This document shows positions 26,495 through 34,913 of a stretch of 64,000 bases of DNA, one piece after another. The stretch covers positions 181,220 through 245,219 of the forward strand of contig LJSU01000016.1 of the NCBI GenBank assembly GCA_001314705.1, in the 5' to 3' direction. Positions within the stretch are counted from its first letter, which is position 1; each line of letters starts with the position of its first letter. Under the pieces are notes generated by a model that was not told where the DNA came from, did no database searches, and saw only the letters and a list, made by a program, of their open reading frames with translations. This stretch comes from Rhodobacteraceae bacterium HLUCCO07 (GTDB lineage: Bacteria > Pseudomonadota > Alphaproteobacteria > Rhodobacterales > Rhodobacteraceae). Position numbers and translations under genes: made by a program.

Positions 26495-27796
26495 ATGACG
26501 GCATCGATGAGCGACGCAACGGCCAATCAATCGCTGACCACCGCGGACGGCATACCTCTCAAGGCTGCCCTTGCAAGGGCAGAGGCACGGGCGCGGCGCC
26601 GCGCATTCCTTCTCGTGCTGCCCCTGCTCGCCTTCATCCTGATCACCTTCGTAACGCCGATCGCACAGATGCTGCATCAATCTGTCTATAACGAAGGCTT
26701 CACGATGCATACCGACGTCATAACCGGCGAGCGCACGCCGATCATGACGAACGTCAAGGAATGGTTCGACGAAAACCCCGTCGGGACCGAACCAGACGAG
26801 GAGGCCTATGCCGCTTTGGCGGAAGACATAAGAAAACTGCGAGAAGTGCGGGCCGCCGGCTCGGCCGGGACGCGGATCAATTATGAACGGTCCGGCACCC
26901 GGTCGATGTTCACCAAGGCCAACAGGAGCATCACCGGCCTTGAACCACCTTACAAGGAGGCCTTCATCGAGCTTGACGAGGAATGGGGTGCCCCGGACCT
27001 CTGGCAGGTCATGCGCGATGCATCCACCCCATACACTGTAAATTTCTATCTCGCCGCGATCGACCTCAAGAAATCGCCCGACGGGGGCTTTGAGGGCGTT
27101 CCGGACAATCGCAAGGTCTATGTGAACCTGTTCCAGCGCACGTTGTTCCTGTCGGTGCTGATCACCTTCCTGACCTTTGTGCTGGGGTATCCGATCGCAC
27201 ATCTGCTGGCGACCCTGCCGCTCCGCCAATCGAACCTGTTGATGATCCTCGTCCTGCTGCCCTTCTGGACCTCGCTCCTGGTGCGCACGACAAGCTGGAT
27301 CGTGCTGCTTCAATCCGAAGGGGTGCTCAATGACGCGCTGGTGGGTGCGGGGTTGCTTGGCGACGAGAACCGGCTCCCTATGATGTATAACCAGATCGGT
27401 ACGGTGGTTGCGATGACACATATCCTGCTGCCGTTCATGGTGCTGCCGCTCTACTCGGTAATGCGGCCGATCAATCCCTCCTATGTGCGCGCCGCACGCA
27501 GCCTTGGCGCGACAAGCTGGACCGCGTTCTGGCGAATCTATTTTCCACAGACGATTCCGGGGATCGGGGCCGGGGCGTTGTTGGTCTTTATCCTGTCGGT
27601 CGGCTATTACATCACACCCGCGCTTGTCGGGGGCTCCAGCGGGCAGCTGATTTCGAACCTGATCGCCTTTCACATGCAGAACTCGCTCAACTGGTCGCTT
27701 GCCGCGGCGCTTGCGGCACTTTTGCTCGGCGGGGTTCTGATCCTTTACTGGCTCTATGACCGCCTTGTCGGAATCGACAACCTGAAACTGGGATGA
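26495..27796 (+). CDS. Pot-type ABC permease with a large periplasmic insertion
   Basis: A 433-residue permease, well above the ~300 residues usual for PotB/PotH. After the first membrane segment (LPLLAFILITFVTPIAQML, ~residues 33-55) comes a charged stretch of about 150 residues, probably periplasmic, before the remaining segments. The EAA loop is ARSLGATSWTAFWRIYFPQTIPGIGAG. The start is uncertain: ATG 26495 or ATG 26507, neither with ideal spacing. It overlaps the next permease by 4 bp. The insertion may contact the binding protein. Confidence 0.85.
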   Translation: MTASMSDATANQSLTTADGIPLKAALARAEARARRRAFLLVLPLLAFILITFVTPIAQMLHQSVYNEGFTMHTDVITGERTPIMTNVKEWFDENPVGTEPDEEAYAALAEDIRKLREVRAAGSAGTRINYERSGTRSMFTKANRSITGLEPPYKEAFIELDEEWGAPDLWQVMRDASTPYTVNFYLAAIDLKKSPDGGFEGVPDNRKVYVNLFQRTLFLSVLITFLTFVLGYPIAHLLATLPLRQSNLLMILVLLPFWTSLLVRTTSWIVLLQSEGVLNDALVGAGLLGDENRLPMMYNQIGTVVAMTHILLPFMVLPLYSVMRPINPSYVRAARSLGATSWTAFWRIYFPQTIPGIGAGALLVFILSVGYYITPALVGGSSGQLISNLIAFHMQNSLNWSLAAALAALLLGGVLILYWLYDRLVGIDNLKLG

Positions 27797-29067
27797 TCGC
27801 GATGAATTCAGATGTTTCGACCACGCAGGCAACCGCGTCTTTCCGCTTCTCCTTGTCCTTTTTTGCTCTTCTGTCGGCTTTTGTGGTTCTGGTCGTGATG
27901 AACGCCCGGGCATCGGGTTTGCTCGAGGCCGCAACGGCGATGCTGGTGACCAGCGTGCTGGCGGCGGGCATGGCATTCGTTCTGGTTTCGGTCTTTGACA
28001 GCAAGCGGACAGCGATGATCGTGCTGGGTGCGATGGGTCTCGTACTCGGGCTGTTTGCCGGCGGCATCGGCGGGGCGATCGCAGGGACAATCCTGGCTGT
28101 CCTGATTGCCCATTTCGTATTCTGGATTCACTATCGACATTATCTGGATGGCCTGCCCAACTATCTGACTTCGAACGAAGTTCTGTGGCATTACACTTAT
28201 CTTGCCATCTGCAGCATCGTTTTCGTTTTCCTGATCGCACCGATCCTCGTCATCATCCCGCTCAGCTTCAACGTAGAGCCCTATTTCACCTTTACCGAGA
28301 AGATGCTTGCCTTCGATCCCACGGGCTATTCGCTCCGCTGGTATGACCTGCTGCTGACCTTCGGGATGAACAATCCCGATGCGCCGCGTGACCTGAGTTG
28401 GTGGGCCGATGCCTGGGACAACGCGAGGTGGATCAACGCCGCCAAGAACTCGATCATAATCGGTTTCTTCTCGACGATCCTGGCCACGACGTTGGGCACC
28501 ATCGCCGCGCTGGGACTGAGCCGGTCGGAAATGCCCTATCGCCGGGCGATCATGGCCATCCTGATTTCCCCGATGATCGTGCCGATCATCATCGTGGCAA
28601 CGGGCCTGTTCTTCTTCTACTCGGCGCTCGGCATTCAGAACTGGGGCATTCCCTATCTGGGCGTCGTGCTGGCCCATGCCACGCTGGGCATTCCGTTCGT
28701 GATCATCACCGTGACCGCGACGCTCGTCGGGTTCGATCATTCGCTCACCCGCGCGGCGGCCAGCCTCGGGGCTGACTCGTTCACGACCTTTCGGCGCGTG
28801 CAGATGCCGTTGATCCTTCCCGGTGTCGTGTCGGGCGCGCTGTTTGCTTTCGTTACGTCATTTGACGAGGTTGTGGTGGTTCTTTTCGTCGGCGCTCTGG
28901 ACGAGCAGACCATCCCCCGGCAAATGTGGAACGGGATCCGCGAACAGATCAGCCCGGCAATCCTGTCGGTGGCAACGATCCTTGTCGTGATCTCGATCCT
29001 GCTCTTGACCACGGTGGAGCTTCTGCGCCGTCGATCGGAGCGTCTCAGGGGGGTTACCCCCCAGTAA
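27793..29067 (+). CDS. Pot-type ABC permease with extra N-terminal membrane domain
   Basis: A 424-residue permease. The PotC-like core begins near residue 130 (YTYLAICSIVFVFLIAPILVIIPLSF) and has the EAA loop RAAASLGADSFTTFRRVQMPLILPGVVSG. Ahead of it are about four extra hydrophobic segments (FFALLSAFVVLVVM, AATAMLVTSVLAAGMAFVL, AMIVLGAMGLVLGLF, GAIAGTILAVLIAHFVF) not found in typical PotC/PotI. It is coupled by ATGA overlap to the first permease. The SDR gene follows after 16 bp, suggesting one operon. Confidence 0.85.
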   Translation: MIAMNSDVSTTQATASFRFSLSFFALLSAFVVLVVMNARASGLLEAATAMLVTSVLAAGMAFVLVSVFDSKRTAMIVLGAMGLVLGLFAGGIGGAIAGTILAVLIAHFVFWIHYRHYLDGLPNYLTSNEVLWHYTYLAICSIVFVFLIAPILVIIPLSFNVEPYFTFTEKMLAFDPTGYSLRWYDLLLTFGMNNPDAPRDLSWWADAWDNARWINAAKNSIIIGFFSTILATTLGTIAALGLSRSEMPYRRAIMAILISPMIVPIIIVATGLFFFYSALGIQNWGIPYLGVVLAHATLGIPFVIITVTATLVGFDHSLTRAAASLGADSFTTFRRVQMPLILPGVVSGALFAFVTSFDEVVVVLFVGALDEQTIPRQMWNGIREQISPAILSVATILVVISILLLTTVELLRRRSERLRGVTPQ

Positions 29068-29083
29068 AAGGGAGGGTAAGTCA

Positions 29084-29881
29084 TTGGAAATAAATGGTAA
29101 GATTGCAGTTGTCACGGGTGCTGCCCAGGGTATCGGCCGGGCGCTATGTGTTGCGTTGAAAGATGCGGGCGCGCGTCATGTGGTGGCGGTGGACCTCGAT
29201 ATCGACGGTGCGGCGGAAACCGCGGACATGGTGGATGGCACGGCTGTTGCCTGTGATGTCAGCGATCAGCACCAGGTCGAAGGCATGCTCGACAAGATCG
29301 AGGCGGATATCGGGCCGATCGACCTTATGTGTTCGAATGCGGGCATTCTGACCGGGAAAGATGACTCGTTTGACAACATCGCGTTCGCCAGCACGGAGGC
29401 CTGGAACAAGGCCTGGGCGGTGAATGTCATGGCACATGTCCATGCCGCGCGCCATCTGATCCCGAAAATGAAGGCGCGTGGCGGCGGGTATTTCATGCAT
29501 ACGGCCAGCGCCGCAGGGCTGCTTAATCAAGTGGGATCAGCGGTTTACGGCGTGACGAAACATGCCGCAGTTGGGTTTGCCGAGGCGCTGGCGCTGGGCC
29601 ACAAGGACGACAATATCCGCGTAAGCGTCCTGTGCCCGCAGGGGGTGGATACGGCGATGGTGCGCAATGCCGGTGACAACCCGGCCACGGCGGACGGAGT
29701 CCTTTCAACTCAAGAGGTTGCACAGAAAACGCTGGATGCGATCCGGTCTGAGACCTTCCTTGTTCTGCCGCATGAGGAGGTTGCGCAATACATGCGCAAC
29801 AAGGTCGAGAATTATGACCGCTGGATCGGCGGAATGGCCAAGTTGCAGCGCATTTACAAGAACGCCAACGCGAAATCGTAA
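29084..29881 (+). CDS. Short-chain dehydrogenase/reductase
   Basis: A 265-residue classical SDR. It starts with TTG after a strong GGGAGGG. Cofactor motif TGAAQGIG is near residue 12, NAG near 87, catalytic Ser in HTASAAG and the YGVTK motif (Tyr-x3-Lys) near 150-160. The Asp after the second strand (VAVDLDID) suggests NAD+ rather than NADP+. It is the last gene of the second Pot-type operon, so it probably oxidises or reduces an intermediate of the imported compound. Substrate unknown. Confidence 0.88.
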   Translation: MEINGKIAVVTGAAQGIGRALCVALKDAGARHVVAVDLDIDGAAETADMVDGTAVACDVSDQHQVEGMLDKIEADIGPIDLMCSNAGILTGKDDSFDNIAFASTEAWNKAWAVNVMAHVHAARHLIPKMKARGGGYFMHTASAAGLLNQVGSAVYGVTKHAAVGFAEALALGHKDDNIRVSVLCPQGVDTAMVRNAGDNPATADGVLSTQEVAQKTLDAIRSETFLVLPHEEVAQYMRNKVENYDRWIGGMAKLQRIYKNANAKS

Positions 29882-29905
29882 ACGCCGCAAAAAGGACGAA
29901 AACCG

Positions 29906-29949
29906 GGGGGTGTTTTGCGTATGACTCCCGGCTGCCATCCGGCTGCCGG
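29906..29949 (+). repeat. 44-bp hairpin-forming dispersed repeat, copy 2
   Basis: Matches 7521-7564 in reverse complement at 42 of 44 positions. It lies just after the SDR stop, in the convergent gap before ilvE. The segment CCCGGCTGCC-ATCC-GGCTGCCGGG forms a 9-pair stem with one mismatch. A degenerate relative is at 43081-43108. Confidence 0.8.
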
Positions 29950-29986
29950 GTGAAACGGCGACAGGTTAACGGCGCATTAGGTTAAT

Positions 29987-30047
29987 GCAGCGCCCGCCCC
30001 GCCCCTTGGGCGGGCGCTTCGCACCCACCCCGGGTCGGGCGCTGCCC
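29987..30047 (+). repeat. 61-bp structured intergenic repeat, copy 1
   Basis: Identical over 61 bases to 35520-35580. The outer arms CAGCGCCCG and CGGGCGCTG are complementary, and inside them lies a second hairpin formed by GCGCCCGCCC and GGGCGGGCGC. It sits between convergent gene ends (SDR and ilvE). This looks like a REP/RUP-type palindromic element or shared terminator. Confidence 0.85.
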
Positions 30048-30087
30048 TTTCGTTGGGTGTCTACCGAATCCCGTGCAAGGCAATACG

Positions 30088-30954
30088 TTAACTTCGCACC
30101 ACCTTCTCATAGCCCTGCGCGATGTCCTTGGTCAGGGCACCGACCTCGAAATTCCAATCTCCGATCTGGCCGACGGGGGTGACCTCGGCGGCGGAGCCGG
30201 TGAGCCAGCATTGTTCCATGCTCTCAAGTTCCTCGGGCATGATGTGGCGTTCATGCACCTTGACCTGGCGATCCTCGAGCATGCCGATCACGGTCTGCCG
30301 GGTGAGTCCGTTGAGGATGGCATCGGTCAGGGGGGTGTGGACCTCGCCGTCGCGCACGAAGAAGATGTTGGCGCCGGTCGCCTCGGCCACGTAGCCGCGG
30401 TAATCGAGGAACATCGCGTCCGAGCAGCCCTTGGCCTCGGCGGCGTGTTTCGACATGGTGCAGATCATGTAGAGCCCGGCGGCCTTGGCGGAGGTGGGGA
30501 TGGTTTCGGGACTGGGGCGCTTCCATTTCGCCACGTCGAGTTTCGCCCCCTTCATCTTTGCATCGCCGTAATAGTCACCCCATTCCCAGGCGGCGACCGC
30601 CATGCGGACCGGGTTGCGCGCGGAACTGACGCCCATGTCCTCGCCCGCGCCGCGCCATGCAACGGCCCGGACATAGGCGTCGGTCAACCCGTTGGCCGCG
30701 ATCACCGCCTGTTTGGCGGCCTCGATCTCGTCCACCGAATAGGGGATCGGCATGTCAAGAAGGCTGCCCGAGTTCAGGAGCCGCTCGGAGTGCTTGCGCG
30801 AGAGGAAGATCTTGCCGTCATAGCAGCGTTCGCCCTCGAATACGGAGGAGGCATAATGCAAAGCGTGGGACAGGACATGCACATTGGCCGCGCGCCAGTC
30901 GACCAGTTGGCCATCCATCCAGATCTTGCCGTCACGATCATCGTAGCCCGTCAT
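30088..30954 (-). CDS. ilvE: Branched-chain amino acid aminotransferase
   Basis: A 288-residue fold-type IV PLP enzyme interconverting Leu/Ile/Val and their 2-oxo acids. The opening GKIWMDGQLVDWRAANVHVLSHALHYASSVFEGERCY and Arg-rich strand match IlvE. The PLP lysine is Lys157 in IPTSAKAAG, and TGANIFFVRDGEVHTPL and LTGSAAEVTPV are conserved motifs. AAGGAG lies 8 bp before the ATG. It is divergent from the petP-like gene across a gap with a perfect inverted repeat, so it may share control with that regulator. Confidence 0.93.
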   Translation of the reverse strand: MTGYDDRDGKIWMDGQLVDWRAANVHVLSHALHYASSVFEGERCYDGKIFLSRKHSERLLNSGSLLDMPIPYSVDEIEAAKQAVIAANGLTDAYVRAVAWRGAGEDMGVSSARNPVRMAVAAWEWGDYYGDAKMKGAKLDVAKWKRPSPETIPTSAKAAGLYMICTMSKHAAEAKGCSDAMFLDYRGYVAEATGANIFFVRDGEVHTPLTDAILNGLTRQTVIGMLEDRQVKVHERHIMPEELESMEQCWLTGSAAEVTPVGQIGDWNFEVGALTKDIAQGYEKVVRS

Positions 30955-30999
30955 TTAGCTTACTCCTTCACAGTCCGAGCTTTGCATTTGTTGCGCGAG

Positions 31000-31020
31000 T
31001 TATGTCCGTTACGGACATAA
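31000..31020. promoter_or_regulatory. Perfect inverted repeat, probable MarR-type operator
   Basis: Arms TTATGTCCG and CGGACATAA (9 bp each) are exact complements separated by TTA. It lies 45 bp before the ilvE start and about 105 bp before petP, upstream of the petP promoter. Dyads of this size are typical MarR-family sites; autoregulation or ilvE control by the adjacent MarR protein is inferred. Confidence 0.6.
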
Positions 31021-31057
31021 AGTTACGCAAAAACTGCGATTCGCTAACAGTTGCATC

Positions 31058-31086
31058 TTGGAATGTCAATAAAGCTGACTTATTGT
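31058..31086 (+). promoter_or_regulatory. Putative sigma-70 promoter of petP-petR
   Basis: TTGGAA (-35) and TATTGT (-10) separated by exactly 17 bp, ending 38 bp before the petP ATG. The region is distinctly AT-rich relative to its surroundings. Confidence 0.5.
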
Positions 31087-31124
31087 GGGGAAAATTCAGG
31101 CGATTTGTGATTGAGGGGTGTGTC

Positions 31125-31622
31125 ATGTCAGACAGCGCGGGCGGCGAGACGCTTTTGTTTCTGACCGACGAGCAGTTGCGGCAGGCGATCGAGGCGATGT
31201 TCTTTGCCTATCGCGGGTTCACCGCCGACCCGGATCGCATCCTGGCCACGATGGCTTATGGCCGCGCTCATCACCGGGCGCTTCATTTCATCGCGCGGGT
31301 GCCCGGAACGACGGTGAACAACCTGCTCGAAATTCTTGGCGTGACCAAGCAATCGCTCAACCGTGTCCTGCGCACGCTGGTCGAGGATGGCCTGGTGGAA
31401 AGCCAGGTCGGCAGGACCGATCGGCGGGAGCGGCATCTTTACCTGACCGAGGCGGGAGCCGCGCTCGAACAGAGGCTGAGCGATGCGCAGCGGGCGCGGA
31501 TGCGGGCGGCGTTCCGACAGGCCGGGCCACAGGCCGTGGCGGGGTTTCGCACCGTTCTCGAAGCGATGATGGACCCGGAGATGCGACGGCGCTATCACGC
31601 GCTGAGGGAGAAGGGCGCATGA
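31125..31622 (+). CDS. petP: MarR-family regulator, PetP-like
   Basis: A 165-residue MarR-type winged-helix protein starting at ATG 31125 after GAGGGGTG. The DNA-binding region is NNLLEILGVTKQSLNRVLRTLVEDGLVESQVGRTDRRERHLYLTEAG (~residues 65-110). It overlaps the response regulator by 4 bp. The MarR plus OmpR-type pair with these sequences resembles the petPR operon of Rhodobacter capsulatus, linked there to cytochrome bc1 expression and copper handling. No sensor kinase lies beside it here. Confidence 0.8.
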   Translation: MSDSAGGETLLFLTDEQLRQAIEAMFFAYRGFTADPDRILATMAYGRAHHRALHFIARVPGTTVNNLLEILGVTKQSLNRVLRTLVEDGLVESQVGRTDRRERHLYLTEAGAALEQRLSDAQRARMRAAFRQAGPQAVAGFRTVLEAMMDPEMRRRYHALREKGA

Positions 31623-32320
31623 CGGATTTCGAACCGCATCTGCTTATCGTGGATGACGATGAGCGTATCCGAACGCTTTTGCAGAAATTCCTGAGCCGGC
31701 ATGGGTTTCTCGTCACCTCGGCGCGGGATGCGGCGCATGCACGGCGCGTCCTTGCGGGGCTGGAGTTCGACCTGATCGTGATGGATGTGATGATGCCGGG
31801 CGAGACGGGAATCGCGTTGACCCAGGATCTGCGCGAGACGTCGCAGACGCCGATCCTGCTCCTCACGGCGAAGGGCGAGACCGAAGACCGCATTGCCGGG
31901 CTCGAGGCCGGGGCGGACGATTACCTCGCCAAGCCGTTCGAGCCCAAGGAGCTCTTGCTCAGGATCAACGCGATCCTGCGGCGGATGCCGGAGGCACAGG
32001 ATGAGGCGCCAGGGCCGAAGGTCCTCAACCTCGGCTCGATCCGCTATGACATCGAGCGCGGCGAGCTTTGGAAGGACGGCGCCCCGATCCGGCTGACCGC
32101 GACCGAGAGCCAGTTGATGCGCATCTTTGCTGCCACGCCGAACGAGGCGGTGAGCCGGATCAAACTGGTCGAGGAACTGGGCCGCGATGGCGGGCAGGCG
32201 CAGGAGCGTGCCATTGACGTGCAGGTCACGCGGCTGCGGCGCAAGATCGAGGTAGACCCGAAACAGCCGCGTTACCTTCAGACGGTGCGCGGGGCGGGCT
32301 ACATGCTTTCGCCCGATTGA
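31619..32320 (+). CDS. petR: OmpR-family response regulator, PetR-like
   Basis: A 233-residue response regulator. The receiver domain has Asp12/Asp13, phosphoacceptor Asp56 (VMDVMMPG), Thr in LLLTAKGE and Lys in AKPFEPKELL. The C-terminal winged helix (residues ~135-230) ends with the OmpR motif ERAIDVQVTRLRRKIE and VRGAGYML. It is coupled by ATGA to petP. The assignment to PetR is by the MarR partner and strong similarity of the opening FEPHLLIVDDDERIRTLL. Confidence 0.85.
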   Translation: MTDFEPHLLIVDDDERIRTLLQKFLSRHGFLVTSARDAAHARRVLAGLEFDLIVMDVMMPGETGIALTQDLRETSQTPILLLTAKGETEDRIAGLEAGADDYLAKPFEPKELLLRINAILRRMPEAQDEAPGPKVLNLGSIRYDIERGELWKDGAPIRLTATESQLMRIFAATPNEAVSRIKLVEELGRDGGQAQERAIDVQVTRLRRKIEVDPKQPRYLQTVRGAGYMLSPD

Positions 32321-32329
32321 CCCCGGCCT

Positions 32330-33832
32330 TCAGGTGAAGAGCCCGGCATAGGTTTCGCGCAGCGTCTTTTTCTGCACCTTGCCCATGGTGTTGCGGGGCA
32401 GCTCGGCGACGAATTCGTAATGCTTGGGCTGCTTGAATTTGGCAAGGTTAGAGCCTGTTATGGCGGTGATATCCGCAAGCGAAAGAGCCTCTTTCTCTTT
32501 CACGATCACCGCGACGACGGCTTCGCCGAAATCGGGATGCGGCACGCCGATCACCGCCGATTCCAGGACGCCGGGGATGTCGTCAAGCAGGCTCTCGACC
32601 TCCTTTGGATAGACATTGAAGCCACCCGAAATGATAAGATCCTTGCCGCGGCCGACGATGCTCACATAGCCGTCTTGGTCGCGCATCCCCAGATCGCCGG
32701 TGATGAACCACCCGTCGGGGCGCAGTTCCTCGGCGGTCTTTTCGGGCATCTGCCAGTAGCCCTTGAACACGTTGGGGCCGCGCACCTCGATCATGCCGAT
32801 CTCGCCGATGGCGACTTCGCGACCGTCCTCCACGATGCGCAGTTCGACCCCCGGCAGGGGAAAGCCCACCGTGCCGGCGCGGCGTTCGCCGTCGTAAGGG
32901 TTCGAGGTGTTCATGTTGGTTTCGGTCATGCCATAGCGTTCGAGGATGCGATGGCCGGTCCGTTCCTCCCATTTCTCGTGTGTGTCGACGAGGAGCGGCG
33001 CGGAGCCGGAGATGAAAAGCCGCATGTTAGAGACTGTTTCGCGGTTGAGGCGCGGATCGTCGAGCAGGCGGGTATAGAAAGTGGGCACGCCCATCAGCGA
33101 GGTGGCGCGCGGCATCGCGTCGAGGATCGCGCGGGCGTCGAACCTGGGCAGGAACACGGTCGAGGCCCCGGCCATGAGCGCCACGTTGGTGGCCACGAAA
33201 AGCCCGTGCGTGTGGAAGATCGGCAGCGCGTGGATCAGCACGTCCTCGGGGGTAAAGCGCCAGTAATCGCACAGCGTTTGCGCGTTCGACGTGAGGTTGT
33301 CGTGGCTGAGCATCGCGCCCTTGGAGCGCCCCGTCGTGCCCGAGGTGTAGAGGATCGCTGCAAGATCGTCGGCCCCGCGCGGCACGGGGGCAAATCCGGC
33401 TGCGTCGGGCAGGTCGGCGGTCAGGCTGCCTTCGCCCGCGCTATCGAGGGTGAAGAGCCCTGCCTGTCCTGCGAGCGGCGCAATCTCGGCCTCGCGCGCG
33501 GGGTCGCAGGCGACCACGGCCGGCGTGGCATCCGAAAGGAAATACTCGATCTCGGCGGCGGTATAGGCGGTGTTGAGCGGGAGAAAGACGCCACCGGCCA
33601 GCACCGTGCCCATATAGAGTTGCACCGCCTCGATGCATTTCTCGACCTGAACGGCGACCCGGTCGCCGGGTTGCAGCCCGGCCGAGATCAGTCGCGCGGC
33701 AAGATGTTCGGCCCCATCGAAAAGCGCACCATAGCTGACATCCGACTGCCCGGGACGAACGGCAAAGACCTTGTCGCGGATCTCGGGCAGATGGGTGGCG
33801 AGACGATGAGCGAGATGGTTGTTGTCGTACAT
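32330..33832 (-). CDS. matB: Malonyl-CoA synthetase MatB
   Basis: A 500-residue ANL ligase making malonyl-CoA from malonate, CoA and ATP. Motifs: ILYTSGTTGRSKGAMLSHDN, ERYGMTETNMNTSNPYDGERRAGTVG (a MatB-specific stretch after the A5 motif), WFITGDLGMRDQDGYVSIVGRGKDLIISGGFNVYPKEVE and the catalytic lysine in TMGKVQKKTLRE. The ATG at 33832 fits the family's 500-504 residue length; longer in-frame extensions are not conserved. No malonyl-CoA decarboxylase (matA) is adjacent. Divergent from the EamA transporter gene. Confidence 0.88.
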   Translation of the reverse strand: MYDNNHLAHRLATHLPEIRDKVFAVRPGQSDVSYGALFDGAEHLAARLISAGLQPGDRVAVQVEKCIEAVQLYMGTVLAGGVFLPLNTAYTAAEIEYFLSDATPAVVACDPAREAEIAPLAGQAGLFTLDSAGEGSLTADLPDAAGFAPVPRGADDLAAILYTSGTTGRSKGAMLSHDNLTSNAQTLCDYWRFTPEDVLIHALPIFHTHGLFVATNVALMAGASTVFLPRFDARAILDAMPRATSLMGVPTFYTRLLDDPRLNRETVSNMRLFISGSAPLLVDTHEKWEERTGHRILERYGMTETNMNTSNPYDGERRAGTVGFPLPGVELRIVEDGREVAIGEIGMIEVRGPNVFKGYWQMPEKTAEELRPDGWFITGDLGMRDQDGYVSIVGRGKDLIISGGFNVYPKEVESLLDDIPGVLESAVIGVPHPDFGEAVVAVIVKEKEALSLADITAITGSNLAKFKQPKHYEFVAELPRNTMGKVQKKTLRETYAGLFT

Positions 33833-33949
33833 GGGTCCGGTCCTCGGTAATGTCTGGCTTTCCTGCGGTGCATGGCGGGTATTTTCAAGCGCGGATTGAT
33901 CTTTTCGCCGGGGGTCGTAAGTGTGGCAACCGGAAAAAGGGCGCGCAAA

Positions 33950-34873
33950 ATGAATCCGATCAAGGGAATATTGCTGAAATTGCTGGCAGTGGTGACATTC
34001 GTCGTCATGGCCGCGCTGGTCAAGGCGACCTCGGATCATGTGCCGGCGGGTCAGGCGGTGTTCTTTCGCTCGTTCTTTGCGATTCCGGTGATCCTCGGCT
34101 GGCTCTGGGTGCGCGGCGATCTGCGCACCGGGCTGCGCGTCGCGTCACCGATGGGGCATTTCTGGCGCGGGTTTGTCGGGACGACGGCGATGGGGCTGAT
34201 GTTCACCGGGCTGGCGCTCTTGCCGCTGCCCGAGGTGACGGCGATCGGCTATGCCGCGCCATTGCTGACGGTGATTTTCGCGGCGATGTTCCTCAACGAA
34301 CAGGTGGGTCTGTTTCGGCTCGGGGCGGTGGCGCTTGGCCTTGTCGGGGTGTTGATCGTGCTGTCGCCACGGCTGACCGCGTTCGCCGGCGATACGGTCG
34401 AGACCACGCAGGCGCTGGGCGCGATCGTCGTCCTGGCCGGGGCGGGCTGTGCGGCGCTGGCGCAGATCTATGTGCGCAAGCTGGTCCAGACCGAGCAGAC
34501 ATCGGCAATCGTGTTCTTCTTTTCGCTCACATCGAGTATCCTTGCGCTCTTGACGCTGCCTTTCGGATGGGTGGTGCCGACCGGCAAGGAAGCGGTGTTG
34601 CTGGTGTTGATCGGGCTTGTCGGCGGGATGGGGCAGATATTCCTGACCTCGGCCTATCGTTTTGCGGATGCGAGCGTGGTGGCGCCGTTCGATTATGCCT
34701 CGATGATCTTTGCGCTTCTGATCGGGTATTTCGTCTTTTCCGAGGTGCCGACCGGGCCGATGCTGCTTGGGGCGGGGATCGTCATCCTGGCCGGGGTGAT
34801 CATCATCGTCCGCGAACACCGGCTGGGCATCGAACGCAACCGCGCGCGCAGGAACATTACGCCGCAAGGGTAA
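33950..34873 (+). CDS. EamA/DMT-family transporter
   Basis: A 307-residue integral membrane protein with about ten hydrophobic segments in two homologous halves, as in drug/metabolite transporters. PAGQAVFFRSFFAIPVIL and ALLPLPEVTAIGYAAPLLTVIFAAMFLNEQVG in the first half, and ASVVAPFDYASMIFALLIGYFVFSEVP in the second, are EamA signatures. I choose ATG 33950 (after AAAGGGCG) over ATG 33872, which would add a short non-hydrophobic leader. The substrate is unknown; metabolite or amino-acid export is usual for the family. Confidence 0.88.
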   Translation: MNPIKGILLKLLAVVTFVVMAALVKATSDHVPAGQAVFFRSFFAIPVILGWLWVRGDLRTGLRVASPMGHFWRGFVGTTAMGLMFTGLALLPLPEVTAIGYAAPLLTVIFAAMFLNEQVGLFRLGAVALGLVGVLIVLSPRLTAFAGDTVETTQALGAIVVLAGAGCAALAQIYVRKLVQTEQTSAIVFFFSLTSSILALLTLPFGWVVPTGKEAVLLVLIGLVGGMGQIFLTSAYRFADASVVAPFDYASMIFALLIGYFVFSEVPTGPMLLGAGIVILAGVIIIVREHRLGIERNRARRNITPQG

Positions 34874-34913
34874 CTGGTCGTTTGGGCCTGAACAGAGACT
34901 GAATTGGAGGGGT

